From: Photorhabdus asymbiotica | GTDB lineage: Bacteria > Pseudomonadota > Gammaproteobacteria > Enterobacterales > Enterobacteriaceae | Length of the DNA stretch: 64,000 nucleotides | Assembly (NCBI RefSeq): GCF_003634575.1 | Contig: NZ_RBLJ01000004.1 | Coordinates: 310,001 to 374,000 of the forward strand | Reading direction: 5' to 3' | Shown here: positions 8,063-18,484 of the stretch, one piece after another | Position numbering within the stretch: the stretch's first letter is position 1 | How the letters are laid out: each line of letters opens with the position of its first letter | Position numbers and translations under genes: made by a program | The notes under the pieces: model-generated | What the model was told of the DNA's origin: nothing | Seen by the model: the letters and a program-made list of their open reading frames with translations, nothing else | Database searches by the model: none

Positions 8063-10210
8063 TTAATGGGGTTCTAATTGATTAATTTTATTAATAATAT
8101 TGATGAGTTCGGGTAGCAATTCTATTAATAAACTTGTTTGCTGCAATACCAATTGTTCCTTATTGTTTCCTTCTGCCAAGGCTTGTTCAATTTTTTTCGC
8201 GATATTGACAGGTATTTGCTTAATTCTATCATCATCTATTGATACTAGTTTTAATGCTGAATCGACATAACAAATAGCGTCGTTAAGGATGTCCAGAATA
8301 ACTTTGTTATCCAATTTATCCCGATGTGCTCCTAGCGTGGAGATATAACTTAGCATTGTGTGATTTAGGCACAGTAGTCGGAATGCTTCTTCCTGAGAGG
8401 TTCGATAACTTTTCGGTTCAGCAGACATGTTTGAAATTACTGATGCCAGTTCTGCATCACTATTGTGAGCATCGCGGCGGGCAATTCGATAGCTCAATCC
8501 ATTATCTTTTCCCTGATAATATTGGGCTAAAATAGCGTTAAGATAGCGGCAATTTGTGTTCATTGTCTTGCTTATCACTTGTGGTAGCTGGCGGAATTTC
8601 CAGTCCGGCCAGATGAAATTCACCGCTAACCAGGCGATACCACAACCAACTAATGTATCAAGAATTCTTGGTAATGCGACTTCAAAACCTTTACCTAACA
8701 AATTGAAACATAATAATACCAGCAGTGTGATAAATAAGGTTGCGTGTGCATACTGGATATTACGGAAGGCAAAGAATAGCACACCAGAGATGATCATCAG
8801 TATCAATTGTCCTTCAATAGAAGGTACGAAGTAGAGGATTGGTAAGCCGATTAATACCCCGGCAACAGTTCCTATTATTCGCAGTGCCAAACGGCGGCGG
8901 GTGGCGCTGTAATTGGGTTGGCAAACGAATAGGCTAGTTAGTAAAATCCAATACCCACGTTGTAAATCCAGTAACTGAATCATAGCGTAGCCACTGCATA
9001 GTAAAACAGACATACGGATGGCATGACGGAATAGGGCTGATTGTGGTGTCAGGTGACGGCTGATCCTTAGACCGATATCGCGTAAGCCAGTTAGTGGTTC
9101 ATCAAAGAGTTGAGTTTCATCTCTTCTTTCTTTAGTAAAATTGTATTGTCCAGAACTAATACCGGTTAATTGTGCGTCAATCGCACGCAGGTTTTTTAGC
9201 AGATTGTATAATGCGCTGATCTTGGGATTATATTTCTGTTGTTCACTCAATTGTTGTAGTGAACTTTCCAGATAGTTGAAAGCGCGTTCAACGCGTGGGC
9301 TATGCTGATATTGCTTGCGCCAAAGGATTGATTGAGCAACTTGTTCACATGCGCGAGCTTGCATGGAGAGAAGGCGTTGAAACCGGAACAAGACATCACT
9401 GTAACGGAAAGAGTTCCTCAGGCTTTGGTACTTCACATGAGCTGAACTCGCTCGTTCATGAATATCCTGTGCAACAAAGTAATAATGTAGCGAGTGACGA
9501 GTTCCACGTTGGCCGCGATCTCCCTTCAGACGGGTTAACAAGGAGGTTTTGGTTTGATTTAGTGTGTTTACCAAAGCACGATTTGCCATTGCTACGTCGA
9601 CGACAGATTGCTGGTATCCTTCTTCTATATCAGGATCAAACAGGTTGGCTTTGGCATCAAGGTAAGCGGAAAGTTGCTGATAACAACGCGCCAGATTGTC
9701 TTGTAACGGACGGATAGGAAACAGTAAATAGTCGGTGAGGGTTAGCAGGTTATACCAAACTGCGCCTATCAGCAGTAATAGTGGTTGCTGATACCATAGT
9801 GGGAAAATAGATGTACCTAACATGGTATAAATGGCAATCAGCAACGCGCCGAATGCAATGGTTGCATAGCGTTGCCCAAGTGCACCTAGTAAGATAAAAC
9901 TACAAGTAGATAACGCTAGTCCGATGGTAAAAAGCCAAGGGTAAGGGAATAGTAATTCAACAGAGATTGACGCGATAAAGAAAGAAATTAGCGTGATCAT
10001 TAAATTACGTAAACGGCCGATCAAATGATCATCGAGGTCGGCCAGTGCTGCGGCAACAACACCTAAAGTCAGTGGGATGGTTATTTTAGGTTCTTTATCC
10101 AGAAACCAAGGTATTAGCGTTGTTCCAGTTAGGGCAATCAGGATACGGGTGTAATAGAGAAGATGACTGTTATAGAGAAAACGACGCAGACCGGAGAAAA
10201 CAGTTAGCAC
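8063..10210 (-). CDS. yccS: Inner-membrane protein of the YccS/YhfK (FUSC) family
   Basis: The 715-residue protein matches E. coli YccS in length and layout. There is one block of about five to six membrane segments near the N-terminus, a cytoplasmic region of about 200 residues, a second membrane block (about 390-530, including RGYWILLTSLFVCQPNYSAT) and a cytoplasmic tail. The family resembles fusaric-acid-resistance and aromatic efflux proteins, but the substrate of YccS is not established. E. coli has yccF between yccS and helD; it is absent here, and helD diverges directly from this gene. Confidence 0.9.
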   Translation of the reverse strand: MLTVFSGLRRFLYNSHLLYYTRILIALTGTTLIPWFLDKEPKITIPLTLGVVAAALADLDDHLIGRLRNLMITLISFFIASISVELLFPYPWLFTIGLALSTCSFILLGALGQRYATIAFGALLIAIYTMLGTSIFPLWYQQPLLLLIGAVWYNLLTLTDYLLFPIRPLQDNLARCYQQLSAYLDAKANLFDPDIEEGYQQSVVDVAMANRALVNTLNQTKTSLLTRLKGDRGQRGTRHSLHYYFVAQDIHERASSAHVKYQSLRNSFRYSDVLFRFQRLLSMQARACEQVAQSILWRKQYQHSPRVERAFNYLESSLQQLSEQQKYNPKISALYNLLKNLRAIDAQLTGISSGQYNFTKERRDETQLFDEPLTGLRDIGLRISRHLTPQSALFRHAIRMSVLLCSGYAMIQLLDLQRGYWILLTSLFVCQPNYSATRRRLALRIIGTVAGVLIGLPILYFVPSIEGQLILMIISGVLFFAFRNIQYAHATLFITLLVLLCFNLLGKGFEVALPRILDTLVGCGIAWLAVNFIWPDWKFRQLPQVISKTMNTNCRYLNAILAQYYQGKDNGLSYRIARRDAHNSDAELASVISNMSAEPKSYRTSQEEAFRLLCLNHTMLSYISTLGAHRDKLDNKVILDILNDAICYVDSALKLVSIDDDRIKQIPVNIAKKIEQALAEGNNKEQLVLQQTSLLIELLPELINIINKINQLEPH

Positions 10211-10329
10211 AAAATACCTCTAAGGTAATGATAACGGCCATAAATGACCATTAGGATATAAGGTTTATTAGTGATAAAAAACCTTTATAAGACATAGTTC
10301 AACTATTTTTCAGGTATAGCGCTACGATA

Positions 10330-12384
10330 ATGGAACTAAAAGCAACACAAATTGGCCGACGTCTTGCTCAGCACCCTTACAACCGAGTACGACTGCTGAA
10401 TGCAGGTATTGAAGTCAGTGGCGAAAAGCATCAATACCTCATCCCATTTAATCAGTTAATTGATATTCAGTGTAAACGGGGTATTGTCTGGGGTGAGTTG
10501 GAGTTTGAGTTGCTTGATGGACAAGCAGTTCGTCTTCATGGCACTGAATGGCAGCAGACACAGCATTTTTACCATTATCTGCTCGGTGAATGGCAGAAAT
10601 GGAGTCGGGAAATGAGTATTGTTAGTGCTAATGTACTGGCGGCTCAGGCTAATGAAATAGATAAAATTGGACAGCAGGATCGCTGGTTTAAAAAAGCTGA
10701 CTTGCACCAATTGCAACAGCAGATTCAGGCAGCATTTCAGGCTTTACCACTGCCATTACAACGTCTGGAAAAATTTGATAATTGCCGGGACGACTATCAA
10801 ATTTGTCTACATTGGCTTGAGAATGGCGAAAAATCCGTTGAAAAGATTAATCAGCAATGGACAGAGAATGTACTGGCGCAATATCGTGATTTTTTTCAGC
10901 GGGTAGAAACCTCTTCTTTAAGCCTTCTTCAGAGCTTGGCTATTGTTAACGGTGAAAATTCAGTATTGGTGCTTGCTGGTGCTGGTAGTGGAAAAACATC
11001 TGTGTTGGTGGCGAGGGTAGGCTGGTTGTTGCTTCGCCAACAGGCGATTCCCGAACAGATATTACTGTTAGCGTTTGATAACCCGGCAGCAGATGAAATG
11101 AATGAACGGCTTTATACTCGTCTTGGTGTAAAAGATGTCGAAGCGAAAACATTTTATGCTTTGGCACTGCATATCATTCAGCAAGGGAGCAATAAGGTGC
11201 TGAAAATTAGCATATTGGAAACTGACGAACAAAAGAGAAGGGATTTTCTAATTAAACACTGGCAGCAACAATGCAGAGAAAAGAAAGCACAAGCCAAAGG
11301 TTGGCGGGAATGGCTGACAGAAGAGCTTAAATGGGAAGTACCAGAAGGGGAATTCTGGTGTGATGAACAGCTGGTTAGCCGCTTGTCTGGCAGACTTGAG
11401 CGTTGGCTGGAATTAATGCGTATGCACGGTGGTAGTCAAAAAACTATGACTGAACAGGCTCAGGGCGAGTATATGGATCTGTTTCAAAAACGTATTCGCT
11501 TGATGGGACCTCTATTAAAAGCGTGGAAATCTGAATTGAAATCAGAATGTGCTGTTGATTATTCAGGATTGATTCATCAAGCAATTAATGTTCTGGAAAA
11601 AGGGCGGTTTATTAGCCCATGGAAGCATATTTTGGTCGATGAGTTTCAGGATATTTCACCATTAAAGGCCAAATTGCTTATCGCATTGCGAACGCAAAAT
11701 AGCCAAAGTTGTTTGTTTGCTGTAGGAGATGATTGGCAGGCAATTTATCGTTTTCGTGGTGCAGAGTCGGTATTGACTGCTGCGTTTGCTGATTATTTTG
11801 GTGAAAGGGCTGAATGTGTACTGGATACGTCTTATCGGTTTAATGATCGGATTGGCAAGATTGCTAACACATTTGTACAACAAAATCCGAATCAGTTAAA
11901 CAAACCACTTAATAGTTTAACTAAAGGTAACAAAAAATCAGTTGTAATCCTGCCAGAAGAACAGCTTGAACCTTTGCTAAATAAAATGAGTGGCTATGTC
12001 ACAGAGCAGGAAACGGTTTTGTTGTTAGCCCGCTATCATCACTTGAAACCTGAATTACTGAAAAAAGCAATGACTCGTTGGCCTAAGCTCAAAATAGAAT
12101 TTATGACTATTCATGCTTCGAAAGGACAACAAGCGGATTATGTGATTATTTTTGGATTACATCAGGGGAACGATGGTTTTCCTGCACCAGCAAGGGAATC
12201 TGTGATGGAACGGGTTTTATTGCCGCAATTGGAAAATTTTCCTGATGCAGAGGAACGCCGTCTTTTATATGTTGCATTAACGCGGGCGAAGAAACAGGTG
12301 TGGCTGATGCAGGATAAGAAAAATCCATCTGTATTTGTGCGCCAATTAGAACGGTTGGGGGTAATTGTTCAACGCAAGCCTTAA
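10330..12384 (+). CDS. helD: DNA helicase IV
   Basis: This 684-residue superfamily 1 (UvrD-like) 3'-5' helicase equals E. coli HelD in length. Visible motifs are Walker A LAGAGSGKTSVLVAR, motif II LVDEFQDISP, motif III GDDWQAIYRFRGAES, motif IV-like LDTSYRFN, motif V IHASKGQQADYV and motif VI RRLLYVALTRAKK. The N-terminal 190 residues are the HelD-specific domain (starts MELKATQIGRRLAQHPYNRV). The ATG at 10330 matches the E. coli start. Confidence 0.97.
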   Translation: MELKATQIGRRLAQHPYNRVRLLNAGIEVSGEKHQYLIPFNQLIDIQCKRGIVWGELEFELLDGQAVRLHGTEWQQTQHFYHYLLGEWQKWSREMSIVSANVLAAQANEIDKIGQQDRWFKKADLHQLQQQIQAAFQALPLPLQRLEKFDNCRDDYQICLHWLENGEKSVEKINQQWTENVLAQYRDFFQRVETSSLSLLQSLAIVNGENSVLVLAGAGSGKTSVLVARVGWLLLRQQAIPEQILLLAFDNPAADEMNERLYTRLGVKDVEAKTFYALALHIIQQGSNKVLKISILETDEQKRRDFLIKHWQQQCREKKAQAKGWREWLTEELKWEVPEGEFWCDEQLVSRLSGRLERWLELMRMHGGSQKTMTEQAQGEYMDLFQKRIRLMGPLLKAWKSELKSECAVDYSGLIHQAINVLEKGRFISPWKHILVDEFQDISPLKAKLLIALRTQNSQSCLFAVGDDWQAIYRFRGAESVLTAAFADYFGERAECVLDTSYRFNDRIGKIANTFVQQNPNQLNKPLNSLTKGNKKSVVILPEEQLEPLLNKMSGYVTEQETVLLLARYHHLKPELLKKAMTRWPKLKIEFMTIHASKGQQADYVIIFGLHQGNDGFPAPARESVMERVLLPQLENFPDAEERRLLYVALTRAKKQVWLMQDKKNPSVFVRQLERLGVIVQRKP

Positions 12385-12432
12385 GATATCTTTGAAGAGA
12401 ACATATTGTTCAATCGTAAATATTGTGAAGAC

Positions 12433-12891
12433 TTACTTTAGACGTTGATTCAGATAGTGTTGATAATCGGGGATCTGAATATCTACTGGCTTAGAAAACA
12501 ATGGGGAATTAACAATAAAATCCGCCGTTGCCAGATTTGTTGCTACTGGGATATTCCATACCGCGGCGAGGCGCAGCAGTGCTTTTACATCAGGATCATG
12601 AGGAACGGCATTAAGTGGGTCCCAGAAAAATATTAGTACATCAATTTTTCCTTCTGAAATTAGAGAACCAATTTGTTGATCTCCGCCCATTGGTCCGCTG
12701 AGCATACTGGTGACTGGCAATCCAGTTTCATTCTGGATCAGATTACCGGTTGTGCCGGTAGCATATAAATTATGTTTCTTAAGTAAATTCTGATGATTTT
12801 TGGACCAGGTCAGCAGAGAAGTTTTACAGTGGTCGTGTGCAACAAGCGCTATATTTTTAGAAGCTGCTAGTGTACGGGTTGTCAATTCCAT
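12433..12891 (-). CDS. mgsA: Methylglyoxal synthase
   Basis: MgsA converts dihydroxyacetone phosphate to methylglyoxal and phosphate, a glycolytic bypass used under phosphate limitation or sugar-phosphate stress. The 152-residue protein is the same length as E. coli MgsA. The catalytic residues are present at the expected places: His19 in ALVAHDHCK and Asp71 in SGPMGGDQQ. The phosphate-binding ATGTTGNL motif and the [20 protein letters not shown] block are also present. Confidence 0.97.
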   Translation of the reverse strand: MELTTRTLAASKNIALVAHDHCKTSLLTWSKNHQNLLKKHNLYATGTTGNLIQNETGLPVTSMLSGPMGGDQQIGSLISEGKIDVLIFFWDPLNAVPHDPDVKALLRLAAVWNIPVATNLATADFIVNSPLFSKPVDIQIPDYQHYLNQRLK

Positions 12892-13005
12892 GGTGGTACC
12901 TTTGATAATCGTTATTTTCGATCATAGTAAATTGATAACAATGTTTATCATATACACTGTAATAAATAAACAAAGCAAAAATACTGGATTTGTAAGGAAT
13001 GATAG

Positions 13006-13419
13006 ATGAATGATCAACAAATTGTAGACATATTAAAACAGGTGAAAACTATCGCGTTGGTGGGTGCCAGCGAAAAAGCTGAGCGTCCGAGCTATAAAGT
13101 TATGGCTTATTTATTGGAGCAAGGATACGAAGTTATTCCTGTTAGCCCAAAACTTGCTGGGCAGACACTACTAGGGCAACACGTTTATGCGCAGTTAGCA
13201 GATATTACTCAGCCTATTGATATGGTAGATGTATTCCGCAATGCTGAAGCTGCTTATGGTGTAGCTCAGGAAGCGATAAATATCAAAGCAAAAGTACTCT
13301 GGCTGCAACTTGGTGTTATTAACGAACAAGCGAAAGAATTGGCAGAAAAAGCAGGCATGGATGTTGTGATGGATCGCTGTCCGAAAATTGAAATTCCAAG
13401 GTTGGGATTGGAAAAGTAA
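13006..13419 (+). CDS. yccU: CoA-binding Rossmann-fold protein YccU
   Basis: The 137-residue protein has the CoA_binding domain shape seen in succinyl-CoA synthetase alpha: a glycine-rich loop ([18 protein letters not shown]) followed by VIPVSPK and MVDVFR strands and a C-terminal DRCPKIE. Length and position next to mgsA match E. coli YccU. Its cellular role is not known. The first CRISPR-Cas locus begins downstream of it. Confidence 0.9.
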   Translation: MNDQQIVDILKQVKTIALVGASEKAERPSYKVMAYLLEQGYEVIPVSPKLAGQTLLGQHVYAQLADITQPIDMVDVFRNAEAAYGVAQEAINIKAKVLWLQLGVINEQAKELAEKAGMDVVMDRCPKIEIPRLGLEK

Positions 13420-13705
13420 TATCTCCAGCTTGCTACTTGATATCCTGTCAATGAACGAAAGGAGCCTGGCGTTAATATTTAAGTTACCAAACTAAAGAGT
13501 TAGATGGGACACTACGTCAGGTTCTGAATATGTAGATCATACCTGAAATGAAAACTTAGCAGAATTCACTGCTCTAAAATCTAATTTATACATTTATTAC
13601 AATATCTTAAGACGGATTCAGTTATTTCTGTGACTGCTAAATTCTGCCTAAATTTGTACTTACATTGATTAAGATATCGTGTTTCTGCCACATACTGGTT
13701 TTTGA

Positions 13706-13773
13706 CCCTTTTTTATAGCGAGATAATAACTTGTTGATTTTAAAGTAAGATAAATTATCTCTTATAAAAAGGG
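13706..13773. promoter_or_regulatory. Inverted-repeat block in leader of CRISPR array 1
   Basis: CCCTTTTTTATA at the left is mirrored by TATAAAAAGGG at the right, with an inner pair GAGATAAT/ATTATCTC. The block is 68 nt long and ends 61 nt before the first repeat. Blocks of the same length and spacing precede arrays 2 and 3. The 3' AAAAAGGGTTTTTT could terminate upstream transcription, or the block may be a leader signal for adaptation. The remaining bases from 13420 to 13705 hold nothing recognised. Confidence 0.6.
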
Positions 13774-13834
13774 TTTTTTCGCTTTTTGTAACTATAGTCT
13801 TTAATAGTCAATAGATTAGCGTTAATATGCAACA

Positions 13835-14762
13835 GTTCACTGCCGTACAGGCAGCTTAGAAACTATGGCTGGCTATGCAACAGCGTACAGATCCGTTCAC
13901 TGCCGTACAGGCAGCTTAGAAATGATGCGCCAAAGCTTCCCGATTCTGATGATGGTTCACTGCCGTACAGGCAGCTTAGAAAATACACATTTAATTCTAT
14001 CTGAGGATGATTCATGTTCACTGCCGTACAGGCAGCTTAGAAAAATATTTGAGACATACTTATCGACCTCGCTCTGTTCACTGCCGTACAGGCAGCTTAG
14101 AAATTTTGCTTGACCGTTACTATATTTCAAAGCATGTTCACTGCCGTACAGGCAGCTTAGAAAAAAGTAGCAATCAATATATTGAGTTAATGTTAGTTCA
14201 CTGCCGTACAGGCAGCTTAGAAAAAAGTAGCAATCAATATATTGAGTTAATGTTAGTTCACTGCCGTACAGGCAGCTTAGAAAATAACAAAATTCATCAT
14301 CATGGATATGTGCTTGTTCACTGCCGTACAGGCAGCTTAGAAAGAAAAATAGCGCCTTTTTCTGGATCAAATACAGTTCACTGCCGTACAGGCAGCTTAG
14401 AAATTTTTGCTGACGTGTTCGTCAAATTCTTTTATGTTCACTGCCGTACAGGCAGCTTAGAAAAGAGAAGTTGCATTGATTAAAAGTGATAACGAGTTCA
14501 CTGCCGTACAGGCAGCTTAGAAATCGTATTAACGGGGTTTTTTCATTTTCGCCGCGTTCACTGCCGTACAGGCAGCTTAGAAAATGCCAACGAACGCCCG
14601 AACGTATGATCGGAAGTTCACTGCCGTACAGGCAGCTTAGAAAATTCCTGTTTTTAGTAATTCCAAAGAAGCAGAGTTCACTGCCGTACAGGCAGCTTAG
14701 CTTGGGGTATGGCAAAGTTGTATACAGAAGACTGCGTGTACTGCCATATAGATAGCTTAGAA
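13835..14762 (+). CRISPR. Type I-F CRISPR array 1 (16 repeats, 15 spacers)
   Basis: The 28-nt repeat is the classic I-F type, starting GTTCACTGCC and ending GCAGCTTAGAAA, with the CTGCC/GGCAG stem. Repeats start at 13835, 13895, 13955, 14016 and then every 60 nt to 14676, followed by a degenerate last repeat at 14736. Spacers are 32 nt except spacer 3, which is 33 nt. Spacers 6 and 7 (14164-14195 and 14224-14255) are identical. The repeat at 14676 has lost its AAA end, and the last one starts GTGTACTGCC with three changes in the stem region, marking the leader-distal end. Long open frames inside the array are artefacts of the 60-nt period. Confidence 0.98.
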
Positions 14763-14911
14763 TATAATCACTCTCGTTTGGTGAAGGCCCTATTGTAAAT
14801 TAGTAAAGAATTGTAAATTATTTTGATTTGCATGTGTGATATTTCACCTTGTGTAAAATCTATGCATAATATTTACCATAAGTAAAATTAATTATTTAGG
14901 TAATGTTTATT
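14763..14911 (+). promoter_or_regulatory. Array 1 trailer and cas promoter region
   Basis: This AT-rich stretch between array and cas1 is largely repeated at 34749-34896, before the intact cas1, with only scattered substitutions. TATGCATAAT is a plausible -10 element in both copies. A TTTAGG just before the start codons may serve as a weak ribosome binding site. Confidence 0.5.
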
Positions 14912-15166
14912 ATGGATAACAGCTTTTCTCCAAGTGATCTCAAAACGATTTTGCATTCTAAACGCTCTAAGATCTATTACCGGCAATATTGCAGAGTATT
15001 GGTTAATGGTGGCTGTGTTGAATATGTCACTGGTGAGGGAAAACCATCACTGTATTGGAAATTTCGCCAACGCTGCATTAGTGGATTTCAAAAAAGAGAT
15101 GTATTGGACACCATGATTGATGCTTTGCAAACAACCCCTCAACAACTGAGTCAGGTGGTACGATGA
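14912..15166 (+). pseudogene. cas1: cas1 with an internal in-frame deletion
   Basis: The 84-codon frame joins the first 49 residues of a type I-F Cas1 (MDNSFSPSDLKTILHSKRSK to SLYWK) directly to its last 34 residues (FRQRCISGFQK to QLSQVVR). Compared with the intact copy at 34897-35877, 242 residues (about 51-292) are missing, exactly 726 nt, so the frame is kept. All catalytic metal-binding residues lie in the missing part, so integrase activity is lost. The stop overlaps the ATG of cas2-3 (ATGA), so the shortened gene can still couple translation to cas2-3. The intact copy contains GGAA at both deletion end points, hinting at microhomology. Confidence 0.92.
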
Positions 15167-18100
15167 ATATTCTCTTGGTATCTCAATGTAACAAACGCGC
15201 ACTAACAGAAACCCGCCGAATTCTGGATCAATTTGCTGAACGTAAAGGTGATAGAACCTGGCAAACGGCTATCACACTAGAAGGCTTAAGTACTTTACGT
15301 AAGCTATTACGTAAAACGGCACGTCGTAATACGGCGGTGGCCTGCCATTGGATAAAAAGTGGCAGCCAAACTGAGCTGTTATGGATAGTCGGGAATTTGC
15401 GACGTTTTAACTCACGGGGAGTTGTACCCACTAATACGACACAGCGTGATGTATTAAAAAGTCAGGATGAGAATCATTGGCACAGTGTTGAAGCCATCAG
15501 TTTGCTGGCAGCGATTGCCGGACTATTTCATGATTTTGGTAAAGCTAATGCATTGTTCCAGCAAGGTTTACAAGGAGATGGGCGGTTTCAACCGTACCGA
15601 CATGAATGGGTATCTCTGCGATTATTTCAGGCATTTGTTGATAAGCAAAATGATAAGGAATGGCTGACTTCGTTGAGTCAGATTGATTCTGGTAATGAGG
15701 ATAAGATTCTTTCCCATTTGATTAAGGATGGTATTGTTCCCTATGTAAACCCTTTTGATAATTTACCGCCATTGGCAACTACTGTCGCTTGGCTAATCCT
15801 CTCTCATCATCGTTTGCCTGTTTATCCTTCTTATGACAGTAATTATTCAAACGAACCGCAATTGAAATACATTGATAATTGGTTGACTAAGTACTTAGAA
15901 CCATCGTGGAACTCAGTCAACATGGATAAGAAGGTTTGGAGTGTTCAGGATAAGCGTGATGTTTGGACATTCCCAAATGGTACACCTATCCGTAGTCAGA
16001 CTTGGTGTCAGAAAGCGCAAAAATTTGCGCGAAGAGCGCTGCAATCAACATCATTATTATTATTGCAATATGGCAATCTGAATCAGCGTTTTACTAGCCA
16101 TATGTCTCGATTGATTTTAATGCTGGCCGATCATCACTATTCATCATTGCCAGCAACTTTGGGTTGGCAGGATGTCAACTATAATGTATTTGCCAATACC
16201 GACAGAACCACTGGCGAGTGCAAACAGCGGTTAGATGAACACAATATTGGTGTCGGACAGAATGCTTTATTACTGGGGAGAAGTTTGCCGCATATTCGTA
16301 AAACGCTGCCTGCGATTACCCGCCATAAAGGATTTAAACAACGCAGTAAAGATGAAAAATATCGCTGGCAGGATCAGGCATTTGATGTTGCATGTGCTTT
16401 ACGTGAGCGTTCAGCAGAGCAGGGCTTTTTTGGCATTAATATGGCTTCTACGGGTTGTGGTAAAACGTTTGCGAATGCACGCATCATGTATGGATTAGCG
16501 GATGAAAAACAAGGATGCCGTTTTTCTATTGCCTTAGGGTTAAGAACGTTAACGTTACAAACGGGTGGGGCATTACGTAAAAGGCTGCATTTAGAAGAAG
16601 ATGATTTAGCGGTACTGATTGGTTCGCAAGCAGTGAAGGAGTTACATTACCTCCAGCAAAAGGCGCTGGAGCCTGACGTGGGCAGTATATCTGCGGAAGA
16701 GTTATTTGCAGAGCATCAATATATTAGTTACGACGGCAGCTTAGATGATGGGCGTCTGAGTCATTGGCTACGTAAAGATAATAAACTTAATCGGCTGCTT
16801 AGCGCACCTGTTTTGGTGGCAACCATTGACCATTTAATTCCGGCTACTGAAGGAATTCGTGGTGGGAAGCAAATTGCACCCATGCTGAGATTACTCACAT
16901 CTGATTTGGTGTTAGATGAGCCAGATGATTTTGATATTAACGATTTGTCAGCTTTATGCCGATTAGTGAACTGGGCAGGACTATTGGGTTCGCGGGTGTT
17001 GCTTTCATCTGCCACGTTACCCCCAGCGCAGATTCAAACATTGTTCAATGCTTATCGGGCCGGACGTCAAGATTACCAGTTGGCATGTGGTCAACCAGGC
17101 GCCCCAGTGAATATCTGTTGTGCTTGGTTTGATGAATATAATGTGGCGCAACTGGATGTTATCAATGCGCAGCAGTTTAAAGATCAGCATGCTGCCTTTG
17201 TCGTCAAGCGTGTGAGCTGTTTAGAAAAACAGGTGCCATTACGTAAAGCAGAGTTGGTGCCTATAACGGCTGAAAAACATAAAACTGAAATTGTAATTCA
17301 GGCTATGGCAAAGGCAATGCATCGCTCTATGTTGAAACTACGTAGAGAACATCATCAAACCCATTCATCGGGTAAAACTGTTTCTATTGGTTTAATCCGT
17401 ATGGCAAACATCAATCCACTGGTTGCCGTAACACAGCGGCTGTTGCAGATACCATCTTCTAAAAATGTACATATCCATTATTGTATCTATCACAGCCAGC
17501 ATCCATTGGCGGTACGTTCCCATCTTGAACATCGGTTGGATTCCACATTAACGCGTTACGATGAAAAGGCATTGTGGCAGGTGGCAGAAATCCGTAAGGC
17601 ATTAGAGAAGCTGCCAGAGAAGCATCATATTTTTGTCGTACTCGCCACATCTGTCGCTGAAGTTGGTCGGGATCATGATTACGATTGGAGCATTGCAGAG
17701 CCGAGTTCAATGCGTTCATTGATACAACTTGCCGGACGTATCCAACGGCATCGGCAAAAAGAGCCAAAGATGCCCAATCTTCATATTCTAGCGAAAAACT
17801 ATAAGGCGCTGAAAGCGACTAATTTAGAACATCCGGCTTATTGTCGCCCAGGGTTTGAGTCAACGAATTATCGCCTTGCCAGCCATGATTTATGTGAATT
17901 ACTGGAACCTTATCAGTATGAATTAATCAGTGCATTGCCCAGAATAAAGGAACGCAATGAAGCTGGGAATAGTTCACCTTTTGGAAATCTGGTTGATCTT
18001 GAACATCAACGTTTGTGGGAAGAGCTTCAAGGTGATCCTGATGATAAATATCGTTACTGTGCTGCTTTTTGGTGGCGAGAGCAGGCTTCATGGTGTGCGG

Positions 18101-18447
18101 AATTACAGCGTCATAAGCCATTTCGTCAGTCAGAACCCGACGAATTATATTATTTGTGGCTTGAAGAAGAGGGTGAGGAAGCGAAGTTTATGGCTCTGGA
18201 CAGTGGTCCGGCAGGAATGAAAGAAAACGGCTCTTTTGATTATGTATCGGAATTATCGTTTGCGCCGGGTGTGAGTGTCTGGATTGAACTTGATACTGAG
18301 ACAATTTACCAGAATTTGGCTGATACCAAAGAAATGGAGTTAAGAAATGTAAGTCAACATTTTGGTGAGATTCGTCTTAGGAAAAAAGCTGATGGAGAAG
18401 CATGGTGTTACCACCCGTTTTTAGGTGTGTTTAAAGAAGTTTCCTGA
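15163..18447 (+). CDS. cas3: Cas2-Cas3 fusion nuclease-helicase (type I-F)
   Basis: The 1094-residue protein is the I-F-specific fusion of Cas2 (about residues 1-95, starting MNILLVSQCNKRALTETRRI) with Cas3. The HD nuclease domain carries FHDFGKANALFQQGL and a later LSHHRLPVY. The helicase has Walker A ASTGCGKTFANARIM, a DEAD-like LVLDEPDDFD, motif III LLSSATLPPAQ and motif VI QLAGRIQRHRQ. It degrades DNA marked by Cascade and pairs with Cas1 for spacer acquisition. It is the only complete cas2-3 in the window, so the csy genes and cas1 at 34.9-40.0 kb must use it in trans. The ATG overlaps the end of the shortened cas1. Confidence 0.96.
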   Translation: MNILLVSQCNKRALTETRRILDQFAERKGDRTWQTAITLEGLSTLRKLLRKTARRNTAVACHWIKSGSQTELLWIVGNLRRFNSRGVVPTNTTQRDVLKSQDENHWHSVEAISLLAAIAGLFHDFGKANALFQQGLQGDGRFQPYRHEWVSLRLFQAFVDKQNDKEWLTSLSQIDSGNEDKILSHLIKDGIVPYVNPFDNLPPLATTVAWLILSHHRLPVYPSYDSNYSNEPQLKYIDNWLTKYLEPSWNSVNMDKKVWSVQDKRDVWTFPNGTPIRSQTWCQKAQKFARRALQSTSLLLLQYGNLNQRFTSHMSRLILMLADHHYSSLPATLGWQDVNYNVFANTDRTTGECKQRLDEHNIGVGQNALLLGRSLPHIRKTLPAITRHKGFKQRSKDEKYRWQDQAFDVACALRERSAEQGFFGINMASTGCGKTFANARIMYGLADEKQGCRFSIALGLRTLTLQTGGALRKRLHLEEDDLAVLIGSQAVKELHYLQQKALEPDVGSISAEELFAEHQYISYDGSLDDGRLSHWLRKDNKLNRLLSAPVLVATIDHLIPATEGIRGGKQIAPMLRLLTSDLVLDEPDDFDINDLSALCRLVNWAGLLGSRVLLSSATLPPAQIQTLFNAYRAGRQDYQLACGQPGAPVNICCAWFDEYNVAQLDVINAQQFKDQHAAFVVKRVSCLEKQVPLRKAELVPITAEKHKTEIVIQAMAKAMHRSMLKLRREHHQTHSSGKTVSIGLIRMANINPLVAVTQRLLQIPSSKNVHIHYCIYHSQHPLAVRSHLEHRLDSTLTRYDEKALWQVAEIRKALEKLPEKHHIFVVLATSVAEVGRDHDYDWSIAEPSSMRSLIQLAGRIQRHRQKEPKMPNLHILAKNYKALKATNLEHPAYCRPGFESTNYRLASHDLCELLEPYQYELISALPRIKERNEAGNSSPFGNLVDLEHQRLWEELQGDPDDKYRYCAAFWWREQASWCAELQRHKPFRQSEPDELYYLWLEEEGEEAKFMALDSGPAGMKENGSFDYVSELSFAPGVSVWIELDTETIYQNLADTKEMELRNVSQHFGEIRLRKKADGEAWCYHPFLGVFKEVS

Positions 18448-18484
18448 ATGACATGCGGTGTTTTTAGGTAATAATCGTGGTGAT

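Noticed and set aside
9295..9717. 140-codon plus-strand frame within yccS
   Set aside because: It is antisense to a well-supported membrane protein gene and shows no protein-family features.
13865..14755. Several plus- and minus-strand open frames of 80-160 codons with repeated VHCRTGSLE or FLSCLYGSE segments
   Set aside because: They are reading frames through CRISPR array 1; the 60-nt period is a multiple of three, so frames stay open. The same applies to 34264-34720 and 40191-40600.
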